DNA from: Antedon mediterranea
Lineage: Eukaryota; Echinodermata; Crinoidea; Comatulida; Antedonidae
Reading direction: 5' to 3'
DNA length: 64,000 nucleotides
NCBI RefSeq assembly: GCF_964355755.1
Contig: NC_092671.1
Span: 25,480,070-25,544,069 of the forward strand
Both the position numbers and the translations under genes were made by a program. Of the stretch, positions 56,201-64,000 are shown in pieces. Each line of letters starts with the position of its first letter. Position 1 is the first letter of the stretch. A model generated the notes under the pieces. The model saw only the letters and a list, made by a program, of their open reading frames with translations, ran no database searches and was not told where the DNA came from.

Positions 56201-57521
56201 CTCTCATGTGGGAACGTTACTAAACGTACTACTGTCATCATTTTATTTACTAATACTAATTTGTATTATAATTCAGTAATTTATCTCTTAACTTTAGTTA
56301 TAAATAAATTAACAAATATCACAAATTATTAAAAATAGACATGATATAGTAATAATGATATAATGTTGAACTGAAAGTAATATTTGTAGGCTTGTTGTTC
56401 ACAAGGATTTCAAAGATTATGAAATATATAGTCACCAGACATCTAACAGGAAATTAAAGTCACTTCTAAATCTGTCAATTTTAGAAACAGATGTTAAAAC
56501 GGTTAACACTATAAAACATCTTTATTGGATAACTTTGATAAAAGGTTTTATATAATTTCCAATATTATATAGGTCAATATTCACACATATACTTTATCAC
56601 AATGTAAATTGTTACATGGTTACAGTATCTTCCAGGATAATCTTACAGATTATCCGTTATCACACGGGAGTTTTGTCACTGTGTGATTTACAAGGAAGAT
56701 TCGTTCACATATGCATACAGCGCACCACCACTGTGTTACATTGCTGTTTCATGTAATCTTTACATAGGCCTTGCTGAAACATGTACAGTTTTAATAACTT
56801 ATTTGTTTCGGTATCATTTATGTAGAACACAGAAACGCTTTCACATTGTAAAAACTCATATGAAGGATAATGTGTATTGCGTAGACTGATTGATTTAGCC
56901 ATAAACATGATGAAGCATGTAAGATTTCCGAATCACTCCAAGATTTTACATCGGTATAACTTTCACACGTTTATACTGTACCATGTAACAATTTGTATAA
57001 CAACATTTGAGTAGTGTATTACTTATTTGACCAGTATCTTTATCTGAATACATTTTTGGGACACTCTTATTCAAAGAATGAAGGCATTAAACGATGATGG
57101 AAAATAGGCTTTAAGATAAGAGAAGAATGTTTATTAAGGGGCACTTTGTTTGGTCCCGCAGGGCTTTTTACTGTATTAAATATAGTTTTTAAATTATACG
57201 AGAAGTTTATTACTTACCTATAATTTTCTGTTTAACAAGTTGCTTAAGGAGTCTGGTTGGTCCGCATTTTGTGACCAGTTTGCAGCATTCCGGGAGGAAC
57301 GCACGCATCTCTGGTGCCTTAAACACTTCCACTAAGGCCTTAAGGCGCTCATCATCTGGCCAAAGAGACTCAAAAGAGACCAGTTGGTCTCCATATTGGA
57401 ATGGATGGCACTTGAGACTTGGTCGCCAGAATGCATTGCAGATGTTGATGTCTGCATTCTGCTGTACTGGTGAGGTCTGATAAATGTCAATGGATTCCAA
57501 TGATACTGTTCTAACATTCAT
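32298..57521 (-). CDS. Ankyrin-repeat protein of unknown family, 1107 residues, 21 exons
   Basis: Exons in transcript order: 57521-57218, 49236-49117, 47021-46846, 46636-46573, 45579-45452, 45263-45160, 45045-44889, 44307-44213, 43436-43373, 41552-41367, 40000-39749, 39337-39097, 38622-38423, 38186-38044, 37252-37161, 36734-36402, 36126-36058, 35707-35591, 34757-34540, 33509-33388, 32436-32298. All are GT-AG, all 20 phases agree, and the total is 3324 bases with stop. Residues 1-101 are not ankyrin. About 13 ankyrin repeats follow in groups: near 102-128, 240-335, 366-460, 518-640 and 700-730. Residues 745-950 are Ser/Thr/Gly-rich linker with an RRRR patch near 835. A last repeat pair lies at about 960-1021 (TCLHRAVE, then GLTPLHLACQLERR). 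The tail ends in a helix, FDKLFDLYEKHKSEL. No kinase, death or SOCS domain is visible, so a scaffold or adaptor role is the most one can infer. The ATG at 57521 has A at -3 (agcaacATGa). Intron 1 is about 8 kb and could hide an exon. Confidence 0.82.
33845..34200 (+). mobile_element. tRNA-derived SINE, near full length (family S)
   Basis: The head has a box-A-like word (ctgagcggttaagacag) and a box-B-like word (gggttcgaggctcac). A conserved body follows (ctggtggtagaacgagtctt, ctcggataaggactataaac), and it ends in AATAAATAAATAAAC and a short CTTAAA-type tail. It lies in intron 19 of the ankyrin gene, antisense. It is the best copy of a family with at least five other copies in the window. Confidence 0.7.
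34280..34510 (-). mobile_element. SINE family S, decayed inverted copy
   Basis: The reverse complement keeps loose body matches: catggctatcctcaacc, ggtagtagaactagttgtgt, aaggatttaaaatactgg. It lies just downstream of the near-full copy and in opposite orientation. Confidence 0.4.
37735..37985 (-). repeat. Dispersed repeat R, copy 1
   Basis: On the minus strand this holds ctcactggttaaacccaggg, gccccaatgcaactaccca and ggagtgctaaacaaggagcc. The same words, diverged, occur on plus at 51510-51650. Both copies lie in introns of the ankyrin gene. It has no coding potential and may be a SINE family. Confidence 0.45.
38950..39062. mobile_element. MITE family X, copy 2
   Basis: agtttgatgtgcccaaatat then ggtagtgat leads to tttgatagtgtagatagagt. 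It matches family X and lies in intron 12 of the ankyrin gene, 35 bases from an exon. Confidence 0.5.
39535..39670 (+). mobile_element. SINE family S, 3' part
   Basis: ttggtggtagaacgcgtagg, gtccggtgtacac and gaacctagtacatttttt match the family body with an internal deletion. An ending aatgcactatataaatacat differs from the 33.8-kb copy and may be a subfamily tail. Confidence 0.45.
41599..41633. repeat. Perfect 13-bp hairpin
   Basis: ctagatggtacgc and its exact inverse flank tcgctttgc-type sequence. It lies in intron 9 of the ankyrin gene about 50 bases from exon 10. It shares ggtacg/cgtacc arms with the 24.2-kb hairpin. Confidence 0.75.
42895..43330. repeat. GATGGT/GGTATGGTGATTAT low-complexity tract
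   Basis: A purine-TG-rich tract of GATGATGGT, GGTATGGTG and GATTATGAT words runs up to 40 bases from exon 9 of the ankyrin gene, in intron 9. Confidence 0.75.
43863..44170 (+). mobile_element. 3' end of a non-LTR retrotransposon (LINE), 5'-truncated
   Basis: The plus frame ending at TAA 44025-44027 reads SDEYDIGLRSHPLLRIPFG followed by RTERFKKSPVPTMARLLNNI. This is the kind of tail seen at the C terminus of non-LTR reverse transcriptase proteins (LRS.PLLR.P...RT.R...S..P). About 140 bases of AT-rich 3' UTR follow and end in an AATAAA-like and TATA-rich tail. The rest of the element is missing, as usual for 5'-truncated LINE copies. It lies in intron 8 of the ankyrin gene, antisense to it. 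The left bound is uncertain. Confidence 0.65.
44575..44765 (-). mobile_element. SINE family S, inverted copy
   Basis: The reverse complement carries agacagtggaacc, ggttcggaggctcactcgct, ggtggtaaaacc and cttctcggataaggactata. It lies in intron 7 of the ankyrin gene, in the sense direction of that gene. Confidence 0.55.
46040..46560. repeat. 15-bp minisatellite, diverged edges
   Basis: Unit gtaaagagtgttctt is regular at 46275-46365 and loosens on both sides. It ends 12 bases before exon 4 of the ankyrin gene. Confidence 0.75.
47570..47695. other. GC-rich island in an AT-rich intron
   Basis: cgcccccctggaccccgacc, gtgccccctggcccccagcc and tgctcgcttcgctcgcaagg stand out sharply from the flanks. 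No exon fits, and it lies in intron 2 of the ankyrin gene. The word is reminiscent of a dispersed repeat or foreign insert; its origin is unknown. Confidence 0.5.
48230..48345. mobile_element. MITE family T, decayed third copy
   Basis: cgcttacgtcattgcgttct followed by aggaaccatggctta repeats one terminal region of family T. The opposite end is not clear. It lies in intron 2 of the ankyrin gene. Confidence 0.4.
49288..50922. repeat. 34-bp minisatellite, about 48 copies
   Basis: Unit ccaccatatccaccactatc then aaggacaacggtac. Most variation is a single site, aacgg or aatgg, with rare agcgg or atccg. The 34-bp unit has no stop in any plus frame, so three overlapping frames stay open for up to 576 codons. 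It lies in intron 1 of the ankyrin gene, 52 bases from exon 2. Confidence 0.92.
50889..51495. repeat. 62-bp composite satellite, 10 copies
   Basis: Each unit is one complete 34-bp unit of the neighbouring array plus 28 bp (ctgctaaggcggtagcagtg then ttacagta). Copies are essentially identical until the last (ggtggtagcag). Confidence 0.92.
51508..51650 (+). repeat. Dispersed repeat R, copy 2
   Basis: It has gctcactggctaaacccagg, accaatgcaactatccag and gggtgctaaaacactgggtc, matching the copy near 37.8 kb in the opposite orientation. It directly abuts the end of the 62-bp satellite. Confidence 0.45.
53107..53134. repeat. 11-bp hairpin after an AGA run
   Basis: ggtgatcattt and its inverse flank tattct, just after an AGAAGA simple repeat at 53073-53096. 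It may mark the end of a transposon copy. Confidence 0.5.
53600..53815. repeat. Dispersed AGGGAACA/TAATAGGG repeat (family Y)
   Basis: gagaacaactccttggacaa, gttctcttaatgaagggtat and cctgttctgaatagggacat recur, in the same order but diverged, near 28600-28720, 58015-58090, 61545-62120 (split by the MITE at 61670) and 63555-63720. It is non-coding. Confidence 0.45.
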
Positions 57522-58563
57522 GTTGCTTGCCACAGATACAGAATTAGACAATGATAAAACAATATACAGAGTCTGTATGGTAACTCCTGGTAGTTAGCTT
57601 GAATAGCATTTCTTTGATTAAATATTTCACCATTGTAAAACTATAGGAATAACTTTTAGTTTTGAGGATCTCTAGTAGTTAGCTAAGCATGTGTACATTA
57701 TATTAGTCATCCTGAGAACGTTGTATGACAGCAACCGATCTCTGTAAAACATCACATTCTTCTATTTGAAAACACATCCTTAAAATAAAATGATAAATTT
57801 GTAAATGGAATATGTTGATTTTATTATAAATTAAGCTTGTAAATGTGTGTATTTCTGGCCTCTTGTGAATGTTAACAAAAACATGGCATATCTGATAAGA
57901 TTTTTCGTTGAGTACAGATATGGTTTTTTAAACTCATTTTAAGTCAAAATAATATAAAAATACAGTACAGTACTATACTGTTTTCAATCGAATGCCAATA
58001 ATTCATATTATTAAAGTAGAACCCCTGTTTTGGGTCCCTTTCAAAAGTTACTAGATATAAGGGGGTCTCATTAAAACGATTGAGGGGAAATGGTCTAACA
58101 CTAAATTTTAACCAAAAAAACTACTTTATAAAACTAGTTAAAACACCATATAATGGTTTAAAAATTTATAGTACAGAAAATAAAACTATTATTATTAACA
58201 AGATTTCTTTTTAAAGTTTAGAATTTACCATTAAAAATATTTACAATATTAGGTATAAATAAATATTAAATATCAATCTATAAAAAGCTAGCTAGGCCTC
58301 CTAGAGCTAGTGGTTATATATTATTATTAAATATTATTGACTAGCGTTTGAAATGACCAGATGACCACATGAATCGGAAACCTAAAAAAACTGATAGGCG
58401 GGATACAACTCGTAAAGACAAATTCAATGTTGTTTTTTTATGTTATGGGGCATGAATGGATAAAAATAATCCAGGCCTGAGGCCTACTGCAGCAAGGTAG
58501 CTTGCTACTACTACTAATGTAATGGCTTCCTTATAGCTGCTGCTGAGTTATATATGAACTCAC

Positions 58564-58740
58564 CTGGCTGGGCTGGCTACCACACTGACTGAACTGTATA
58601 CACTAGCTAGACCGACATAAAATATCTTCTTCAGTTGCTGATAAACGTTCAGTATATATTCTCTGCTAATGTGAATATGAGAAATCTGTCAAAATCATAC
58701 GTTACGAGGGTGTTTTGCCAACAACAAGAAGGCGGAAGTT
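58564..58740 (-). other. Possible 5' UTR exon of the ankyrin gene
   Basis: On the minus strand this GC-richer stretch ends in a strong donor, CCAG|GTGAGT, at 58564/58563, about 1 kb upstream of the first coding exon. A fitting acceptor (ccatacag) lies at 57573, ahead of the start ATG. The left bound is approximate. Donor strength and position support it, but no transcript evidence is available. Confidence 0.3.
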
Positions 58741-59298
58741 CTTTGATTTGCCGTGTTTTGTTTACTATTCAATTCAGTTTAAAGATCACACGTTTCTACA
58801 ACCAAATCACTGATGCATGACCATATCAACATCACATGCCCATTACTGTATTTTTTTTTTAAATTTTAACTCTTTAAAATAAAAGGCCTTAATAAAAATT
58901 ACAGGTACAGTAAATTTAAAATTACGAAATAATATTAAATTTGTTGTATTTTTATTCAACAGTGTTGTTTGGATTGGACAAGGTATTTGACAAATATTAT
59001 AGTGAACTATAAACATATCTAGTCTATAATACATAATTAATAAATAAAAAAATCCGCCAAACAATCAGCCTAACTGTATTATATAAAGTATCATAAAAAA
59101 ATCATTGTCCCATGAGGCTTAAAGTAAAATGTCATGCCTTCGATCAGGCATGCTTATTCATTGAAGTTTGGATTTAATATATATATATATATATAAACAC
59201 AAGAGGCAAAGAACATTAATTCTAAACCGCCCGGTGATATACTGAAATTTAATTAATTAATTTGAAACGATAAAGATGAGGAAATCTGTGAGAATGAG

Positions 59299-59303
59299 AA
59301 AAA
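59299..59303 (-). terminator. Pol III terminator of the tRNA
   Basis: A run of five T on the minus strand begins two bases after the discriminator base, as expected for RNA polymerase III termination. Confidence 0.65.
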
Positions 59304-59305
59304 GT

Positions 59306-59377
59306 CGCCCCAACCGAGACTCGAACTCGGACCGCCTGCTTGATATGCAGATGTCCTAACCATTAGACCACTGGGGC
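59306..59377 (-). tRNA. tRNA-like gene, anticodon ATC (Asp by codon), possibly a pseudogene
   Basis: A full cloverleaf of 72 nt folds: acceptor GCCCCAG/TTGGGGC with one G-T pair, D stem GTCT/GGAC, anticodon stem TCTGC/GCAGG with loop ATATCAA, and a perfect T stem CCGAG/CTCGG with loop TTCGAGT. Box A (TGGTCTAATGG) and box B (GTTCGAGTC) are intact, no intron is present, and a T5 terminator follows. The discriminator is G, as in tRNA-Asp. The anticodon reads ATC, which would decode GAT. Eukaryotic tRNA-Asp normally carries GTC, and A34 is not usual in this box. The D arm and variable loop (GGTCTAATGGTTAGGA, CAGGCGG) recall tRNA-Glu. A tRNA-derived repeat or a decayed tRNA-Asp or tRNA-Glu copy is possible. 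Confidence 0.75.
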
Positions 59378-59605
59378 TTTCATGGTATTGTTCGAACTCG
59401 ATTATATATACACTTATCATCATGGAAGTGTTTTAAATATGAACAAAAGGGTGATCATTTATCATTGAATGGAAAACTGAAGTCAGTGCAGCTACAAGCC
59501 ATAATGATTTTATTAGTGTACTTATTAATTAAGAAACGATAACAGAAAGTAAATAAATCTATAGTTTGAAATATTGACTTTCAGATACTGCATTTGTTTG
59601 TGGTT

Positions 59606-60003
59606 TCTAAGTCACACTGTAAATGGTAGAACATGGGCATCAGCATGCATGTGTGATAAAAACGTGTCTAAGTCACACTGTAAATGGTGGAACATGGGCA
59701 TCAGCATGAGTGTGAGTGTCTATAAAAACGTGTCTAAGTCACACTGTAAATGGTGGAACATGGGCATCAGCATGAGTGTGAGTGTCTATAAAAACGTGTC
59801 TAAGTCACACTGTAAATGGTGGAACATGGGCATCAGCATGAGTGTGAGTGTCTATAAAAACGTGTCTAAGTCACACTGTAAATGGTGGAACATGGGCATC
59901 AGCATGAGTGTGAGTGTCTATAAAAACGTGTCTAAGTCACACTGTAAATGGTGGAACATCGGCATCAGCATGCGTGTGAGTGTCTATAAAAACGTGTCTA
60001 GGT
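59606..60003. repeat. 66-bp minisatellite, 6 copies
   Basis: gtctaagtcacactgtaaat starts each unit; tgtgagtgtctataaaaacg ends it. The 22-codon unit keeps a plus frame open (KNVSKSHCKWWNMGISMS-type). There is no gene context. Confidence 0.88.
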
Positions 60004-60084
60004 TTCAGTGTGAATCCTATTGCTTATTTATTTGAGTAGAATTCCCAAGCTAGGTGGTATTTTAAATCAGGTCGCCGATACAAT

Positions 60085-60438
60085 TCATTTCTTTCAAGAA
60101 AAGACTTCTGGAGAACACCGGACATTCAAGAAAAGACTTCTGGTGAACACGAGACATTCAAGAAAAGACTGGTGAACACCAGACATTCAAGAAAAGACAT
60201 CTGGTGAACACCAGCCATTCAAGAAAAGACATCTGGTTGACACACCAGCCATTCAAGAAAAGTCATCTGGTGAACATCAGACATTCAATCAAGAAAAGAC
60301 ATCTGGTGAACACACAGCCATTCAAGAAAAGACATCTGGTGAACACACAGCCATTCAAGAAAAGACTTCTGGGGAACACCAGCCATTCAAGAAAAGACAT
60401 CTGGTGAACACCAGACATTCAAGAAAAGACTTCTGACC
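60085..60438. repeat. Minisatellite of about 32 bp, 10 or 11 copies
   Basis: cattcaagaaaagacatctg then gtgaacaccagc, with cttctg variants. It lies 80 bases after the 66-bp array; the units are unrelated. Confidence 0.85.
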
Positions 60439-60767
60439 CCATCCTCCAGATGTGCCATTGATTGAAATAGTCTTAAATCAACATACAGGTACAACATATT
60501 TTCAATCAAGTCTTGCAACATAAAACATAAAGTACATCGGCAAAAACATTGAGATACATTTTAATGTGGCTTTTATTGGACAAAAACCTTTTTATATCAT
60601 TTACGGTACATAAGAACAAAATGTCATTAAAAAAATGATTGAAACAAAGCAAATATTTTAATTTTTGCATATCAAATCATTCAGTTTGGTTACTATAGTT
60701 AATATATCCAAAAATAATATCACTAAAGTATAATGGAATTAGGCAACTGAACATAAATTTATCGACA

Positions 60768-61003
60768 CAAAGGCCAGTACGCACTGAACATCTAGACACG
60801 AAGCGACAAGCAGAAAGCGTCAAAACGAAGAAGCGAGTTGCACAAAAGTTTTTCAAAGAGAAGTCACTCGCGAGCCTTTGTGAGCTCGAAATGCAGTTCT
60901 TGAAGTTAAAAATCGCCTGACGCATTCGATTGGATGTTCGCACTGAAATCATTCGTTGCATCAAAATTCATGTGTAAATTGTCCAGTGTGAACTAGCCTT
61001 TAA
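60768..61003. mobile_element. MITE-like element
   Basis: The left end aaaggccagtacgcactgaa and the inverted right end aaaggctagttcacactgga agree at most positions. The interior is richer in GC than its flanks and has an open minus frame of no recognisable content. Confidence 0.5.
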
Positions 61004-61049
61004 AGCAACTGAACCAGCCTTTAAAGCAACTGAACCCGACTGACTCAAG

Positions 61050-61182
61050 TAAAGCACTGCCTACAAGTGTGATGCGGGTGATATGCCCAAATATGGTAGT
61101 GATAAATCATTATGTTGTCCATATATGGGTACATCACATTTCTTGTCACATCAAGTTGGATAGTGTAGGCAGAGCTTAGTAA
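61050..61182. mobile_element. MITE family X, copy 3
   Basis: atgcccaaatatggtagtga and gtcacatcaagttggatagt then gtaggcagagctta are shared with the 38.96-kb copy. Confidence 0.55.
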
Positions 61183-61669
61183 CACAATGGCAGGTATTAG
61201 TTGAGTTGCTTTCAGTTGCAGGTCGACACATGCTTTAGTGCAATTCAAAATCACCTTTAAATAACTTTAAGGGTGAAAATTTATTATATTTTTGTAAAAT
61301 CTTATGCAAAATAATCTAATAAATCTTAAATGATCTTACGAACTGACATATAAAAGGTAAAACACAGAAAATCGAAAAAGTTTGTAACTTGCATAATTAA
61401 AAATTGAAAGTTAGATGGGATATGGTAGTACAAATTATAAGCACCCATAAACTACTGTTGTAGTATTCAAAATAGTAGTATTAACAGTAGGTATATTGAA
61501 TCCTAGATGTGTTTCATTGCTTGGATTTATGTACAGCAGAAACCCTATTAAGGGAACAACTTTGGGACTGAAAAAAGTATCCTCTTAATAGGGATGTCCC
61601 TTGAAAATGGGTTTGCCATAATGTTACATATATTTCCCCTTGTATGCTTCACAGGGAAGTGTTCCCTAA

Positions 61670-62064
61670 AGGCCCATTTACACTAGGACGATAACGATGG
61701 ACGATAAATATATAAACATGCATTTTTTTACATAAAACAAAATAAAGAAAGGTTTTCGTTCTAGAACTATAGGATAATCATTTATGCTGTCTTTGATGAA
61801 AATAATATTTTTAAAATTCCAATCAAATGACGTCATGATAAATAAAAACAATAAAATCGTTGTATTGTCACGATATTATTGCTCTTACTAATCATGACGT
61901 CATTTGATTGAACGTGTGAAAATATCATTTTCATCAAAGGAAGCATAGAAGGTTATTCTAAAGTTCTAGAATGAAAAGTTTTTATATTTCTTTTGTTTTA
62001 TGTATGAAAAATGCACATTTGTCTATTTATCGTCCATCGTTATCGTCCTAGTGTAAATGGGCCT
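61670..62064. mobile_element. MITE family W with long TIRs
   Basis: Both ends read AGGCCCATTTACACTAGGAC then GATAACGATGGACGATAAATA in inverted orientation, almost without change, flanked by TAA/TTA. The interior also folds back (atcaaatgacgtcatgat versus atcatgacgtcatttgat). It is 395 bp long and non-coding. Confidence 0.75.
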
Positions 62065-62285
62065 TTAATAGGGATTTCTCCTGAATTTGGTGGTTTCAAA
62101 AGATAGGTTCCACTATATTATACATTCTTTCATACCAAAATATATGATACAAACCATTAAAACATCAAATAAATTAGAAACTCTAAATAGCAGTTGGCTG
62201 TACTGTGTGTTCAATTAATAAATGTGAGTGTTCAGATGGACGGTTCTGCTGTATCATATATTCTTTCAATAATTATTCCTTATTG

Positions 62286-62395
62286 TTAAGCTCTGTCTTG
62301 TAATGTGATACATCATCATGTCTATATATGAGAACATCACATTGTTTTGTCACATAAAGTTTGATAGTGTTAATGTATTTAGTTTAGGGAAAATG
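62286..62395. mobile_element. MITE family X, copy 4
   Basis: agctctgtcttgtaatgtga, atgtctatatatgagaacat and gtcacataaagtttgatagt follow the same order as in the other copies, with a decayed right end. Confidence 0.5.
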
Positions 62396-63027
62396 ATGGA
62401 AACAAGGAAATGTGACCTAAGAACAATTTAAATAAACTAAGAAGGAATAAATTTAAAACTAATTCCTCCTTGAATTACATACACAAGTGAATAAACAAAA
62501 TATGAACAGTGAAAATATTTAGATTGCTGTGCACACACTTAGAAATTTAATATATAGAAGAAACAAAATGTTATTCTCACAAATAATGTAATCCATTTGA
62601 TATAGAATTATAAAAAGATTTTTTTCTATGTTGCTTTTCACTGATAGTAAAGTCAGTAATATTAGATACAACTTCTTGGTAAATTTATATCTAAATAGCT
62701 TCTCCATACTTTAACAACTCTTGTAATATAGCAAACTTGACAGCAAGCAACTACATGGCTATTGAGTTCAGCAGTCATTCTGCGTTGGCTCCTCTTTTTG
62801 AGTGTGCACAGAATAACTTTTCGACTCGATGGTCACCATTTGCATGACACGACAAGCACTACAAAGCGATTGATCCCAAATTATTCTGTGCAGGTTCACA
62901 TGTTTCTGAGAGTGTGCAAAATGACTTTTGACACGATAGTCACGTAGTATACTATACATGTCATGAAAACAAAATGTCGTCAAATTCTGAAGAACTACTT
63001 TTAGAAATTCATATTGAAATTGAATGT

Positions 63028-63080
63028 CACATGGTATCATGATGTCACATGGTATCATGATGTCACATGGTATCATGATG
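63028..63080. repeat. 18-bp repeat, three copies
   Basis: tgtcacatggtatcatga is repeated three times head to tail in intergenic sequence. Confidence 0.85.
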
Positions 63081-63360
63081 TAATTGGTGCAGAAGTTGTA
63101 TACAGAATACTGAAGCTCTAAAATTAAAAACATCAAAGTACTTGAAAATATATTTCAAATACAATTTTGTGTAAATTTTATCCATTTTAAGGTCCCTATA
63201 TTGAAATATACTTTTTGGATTAATTGTTTAAAACTTTATCACAATTATTGTTATTGCCTAGTTAAATTGGATCAACTATAAACTACTACACATTTTCTTA
63301 ATACCCATAATTTAGCTGTTAATGAAAGCAGATCAAAATATTTTAAAAGCAAGATTTGTT

Positions 63361-63441
63361 TTAGTTTAGTTTGATTGCTCCTCTGCTTCGCCCTTTTGGA
63401 ACCTGTCTCCAGAATATGCTGGAACCTCGTTTCAGATCACC
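63361..63441 (-). CDS. Possible last exon of an unknown minus-strand gene
   Basis: After a good acceptor (tttttttatctag) one phase-0 frame stays open for 26 codons to TAA: GDLKRGSSIFWRQVPKGR followed by SRGAIKLN. The other two frames stop within a few codons. The peptide is basic and looks coding, but it is short. Earlier exons would lie beyond 64000. I cannot assign a family. Confidence 0.35.
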   Translation of the reverse strand, partial: GDLKRGSSIFWRQVPKGRSRGAIKLN

Positions 63442-64000
63442 CTAGATAAAAAAAATATTAAATGTATTACTAATTAAATCGATGTACTATCTACTGTACT
63501 AGAAATGAACCAGTCTACACTTACACAAAGTAAAAGAATACACTATGCATTAGCACCTATATTAAGGGGGATACGTTCCGGACAGGACAAAGTGTCCCTT
63601 TAATTGGGGGTCGGCTGTAGTGGTTAAACATGACCTTCATTCGTTTAATATTATTAAAAAAGGTTGATCATTGTGTTAATAGGTGTTCCCTAAATAGGAG
63701 TAAGGTATTGTAAATCAAGTGTATCTACTATAAGGCCATGGGAAATACATGGTTATCGACAGCAGCGGTCAAAATTTAAGTTCATGATTTTGGTAAACTT
63801 TTATCTTTGGATTTTAATCGCATTGAGCAAACATACTGGGTCATAAGTGCGTCTGCAAACCTAGCTTGGGTTAGACCCAGATAGGCTTATAGTTTGATTA
63901 AACAGCAAGACATGCTCCTTAAAATTTATAACCAAAAAAGAAAATATAATTTTTTAGCATCAATATTATTATAAAGACTGAAGTGGACGGATTAACTATA

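Larger units (their letters stand above)
51651..57217. other. Remainder of ankyrin intron 1
   Basis: It is AT-rich. Apart from the family Y repeat, the AGA run and the hairpin at 53107 there is no exon-like frame. 51800-53100 has gentle repeat-like wording (aacttcatctggccatatg versus caagtggccatttgatgacg), perhaps an old duplicated element. Confidence 0.5.
61183..63360. other. Intergenic DNA or possible 3' UTR
   Basis: This lies downstream of the possible last exon at 63.4 kb on minus. Apart from MITEs W and X and the 18-bp repeat nothing is recognisable. Confidence 0.45.

Noticed and set aside
59574-60035. 22-residue repeat protein
   Set aside because: Result of the 66-bp minisatellite; there is no supporting gene structure.
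60677-60964. 95-codon minus open frame
   Set aside because: It lies within a MITE-like element and shows no domain or splice support.

Overview
The window looks like AT-rich metazoan nuclear DNA. It has spliced genes with GT-AG introns, many minisatellites, and short non-autonomous transposons. The frequent 'aggccta' words and the SINE types suggest an invertebrate deuterostome, perhaps an echinoderm. That placement is an impression, not a test. I see no bacterial operons, CRISPR array or viral gene set.

Three genes can be assembled exon by exon with every splice phase agreeing. (1) On the plus strand at 8228-11711 are the last three exons of a WD40 protein that I recognise as WDR86-like, with a long charged C-terminal tail. 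Its earlier exons were not found. (2) On the minus strand, a 10-exon gene (29152 down to 18860) gives a complete 550-residue protein with one canonical EF-hand pair. I do not recognise its family. (3) Also on the minus strand, a 21-exon gene (57521 down to 32298) gives a complete 1107-residue ankyrin-repeat protein of unknown family. Genes 1 and 2 are convergent, about 7 kb apart. Genes 2 and 3 lie head to tail on the same strand, about 3.1 kb apart. A possible 5' UTR exon of gene 3 lies near 58.6 kb, and a possible last exon of a further minus-strand gene lies at 63.4 kb. A tRNA-like gene with anticodon ATC sits at 59.3 kb on the minus strand.

Region by region: 1-8.2 kb holds foldback elements, a 1.3-kb inverted-repeat structure and a 21-bp minisatellite. 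11.7-18.8 kb is intergenic, with two minisatellites that each carry a copy of the same small transposon. Intron 9 of the EF-hand gene holds a 2-kb array with internal segmental duplication. 29.2-32.3 kb holds a 22-bp array and a 5S-rRNA-derived SINE. The ankyrin gene's introns hold tRNA-type SINEs, the 3' end of a LINE with the last part of its protein, and a 2.2-kb two-stage minisatellite. 57.5-64 kb holds more minisatellites and MITEs.

Nothing here reads as a multi-gene functional system. The most useful results are the two assembled unknown proteins, the ATC tRNA, the 5S-derived SINE, the datable nested insertions and the structured satellite arrays.
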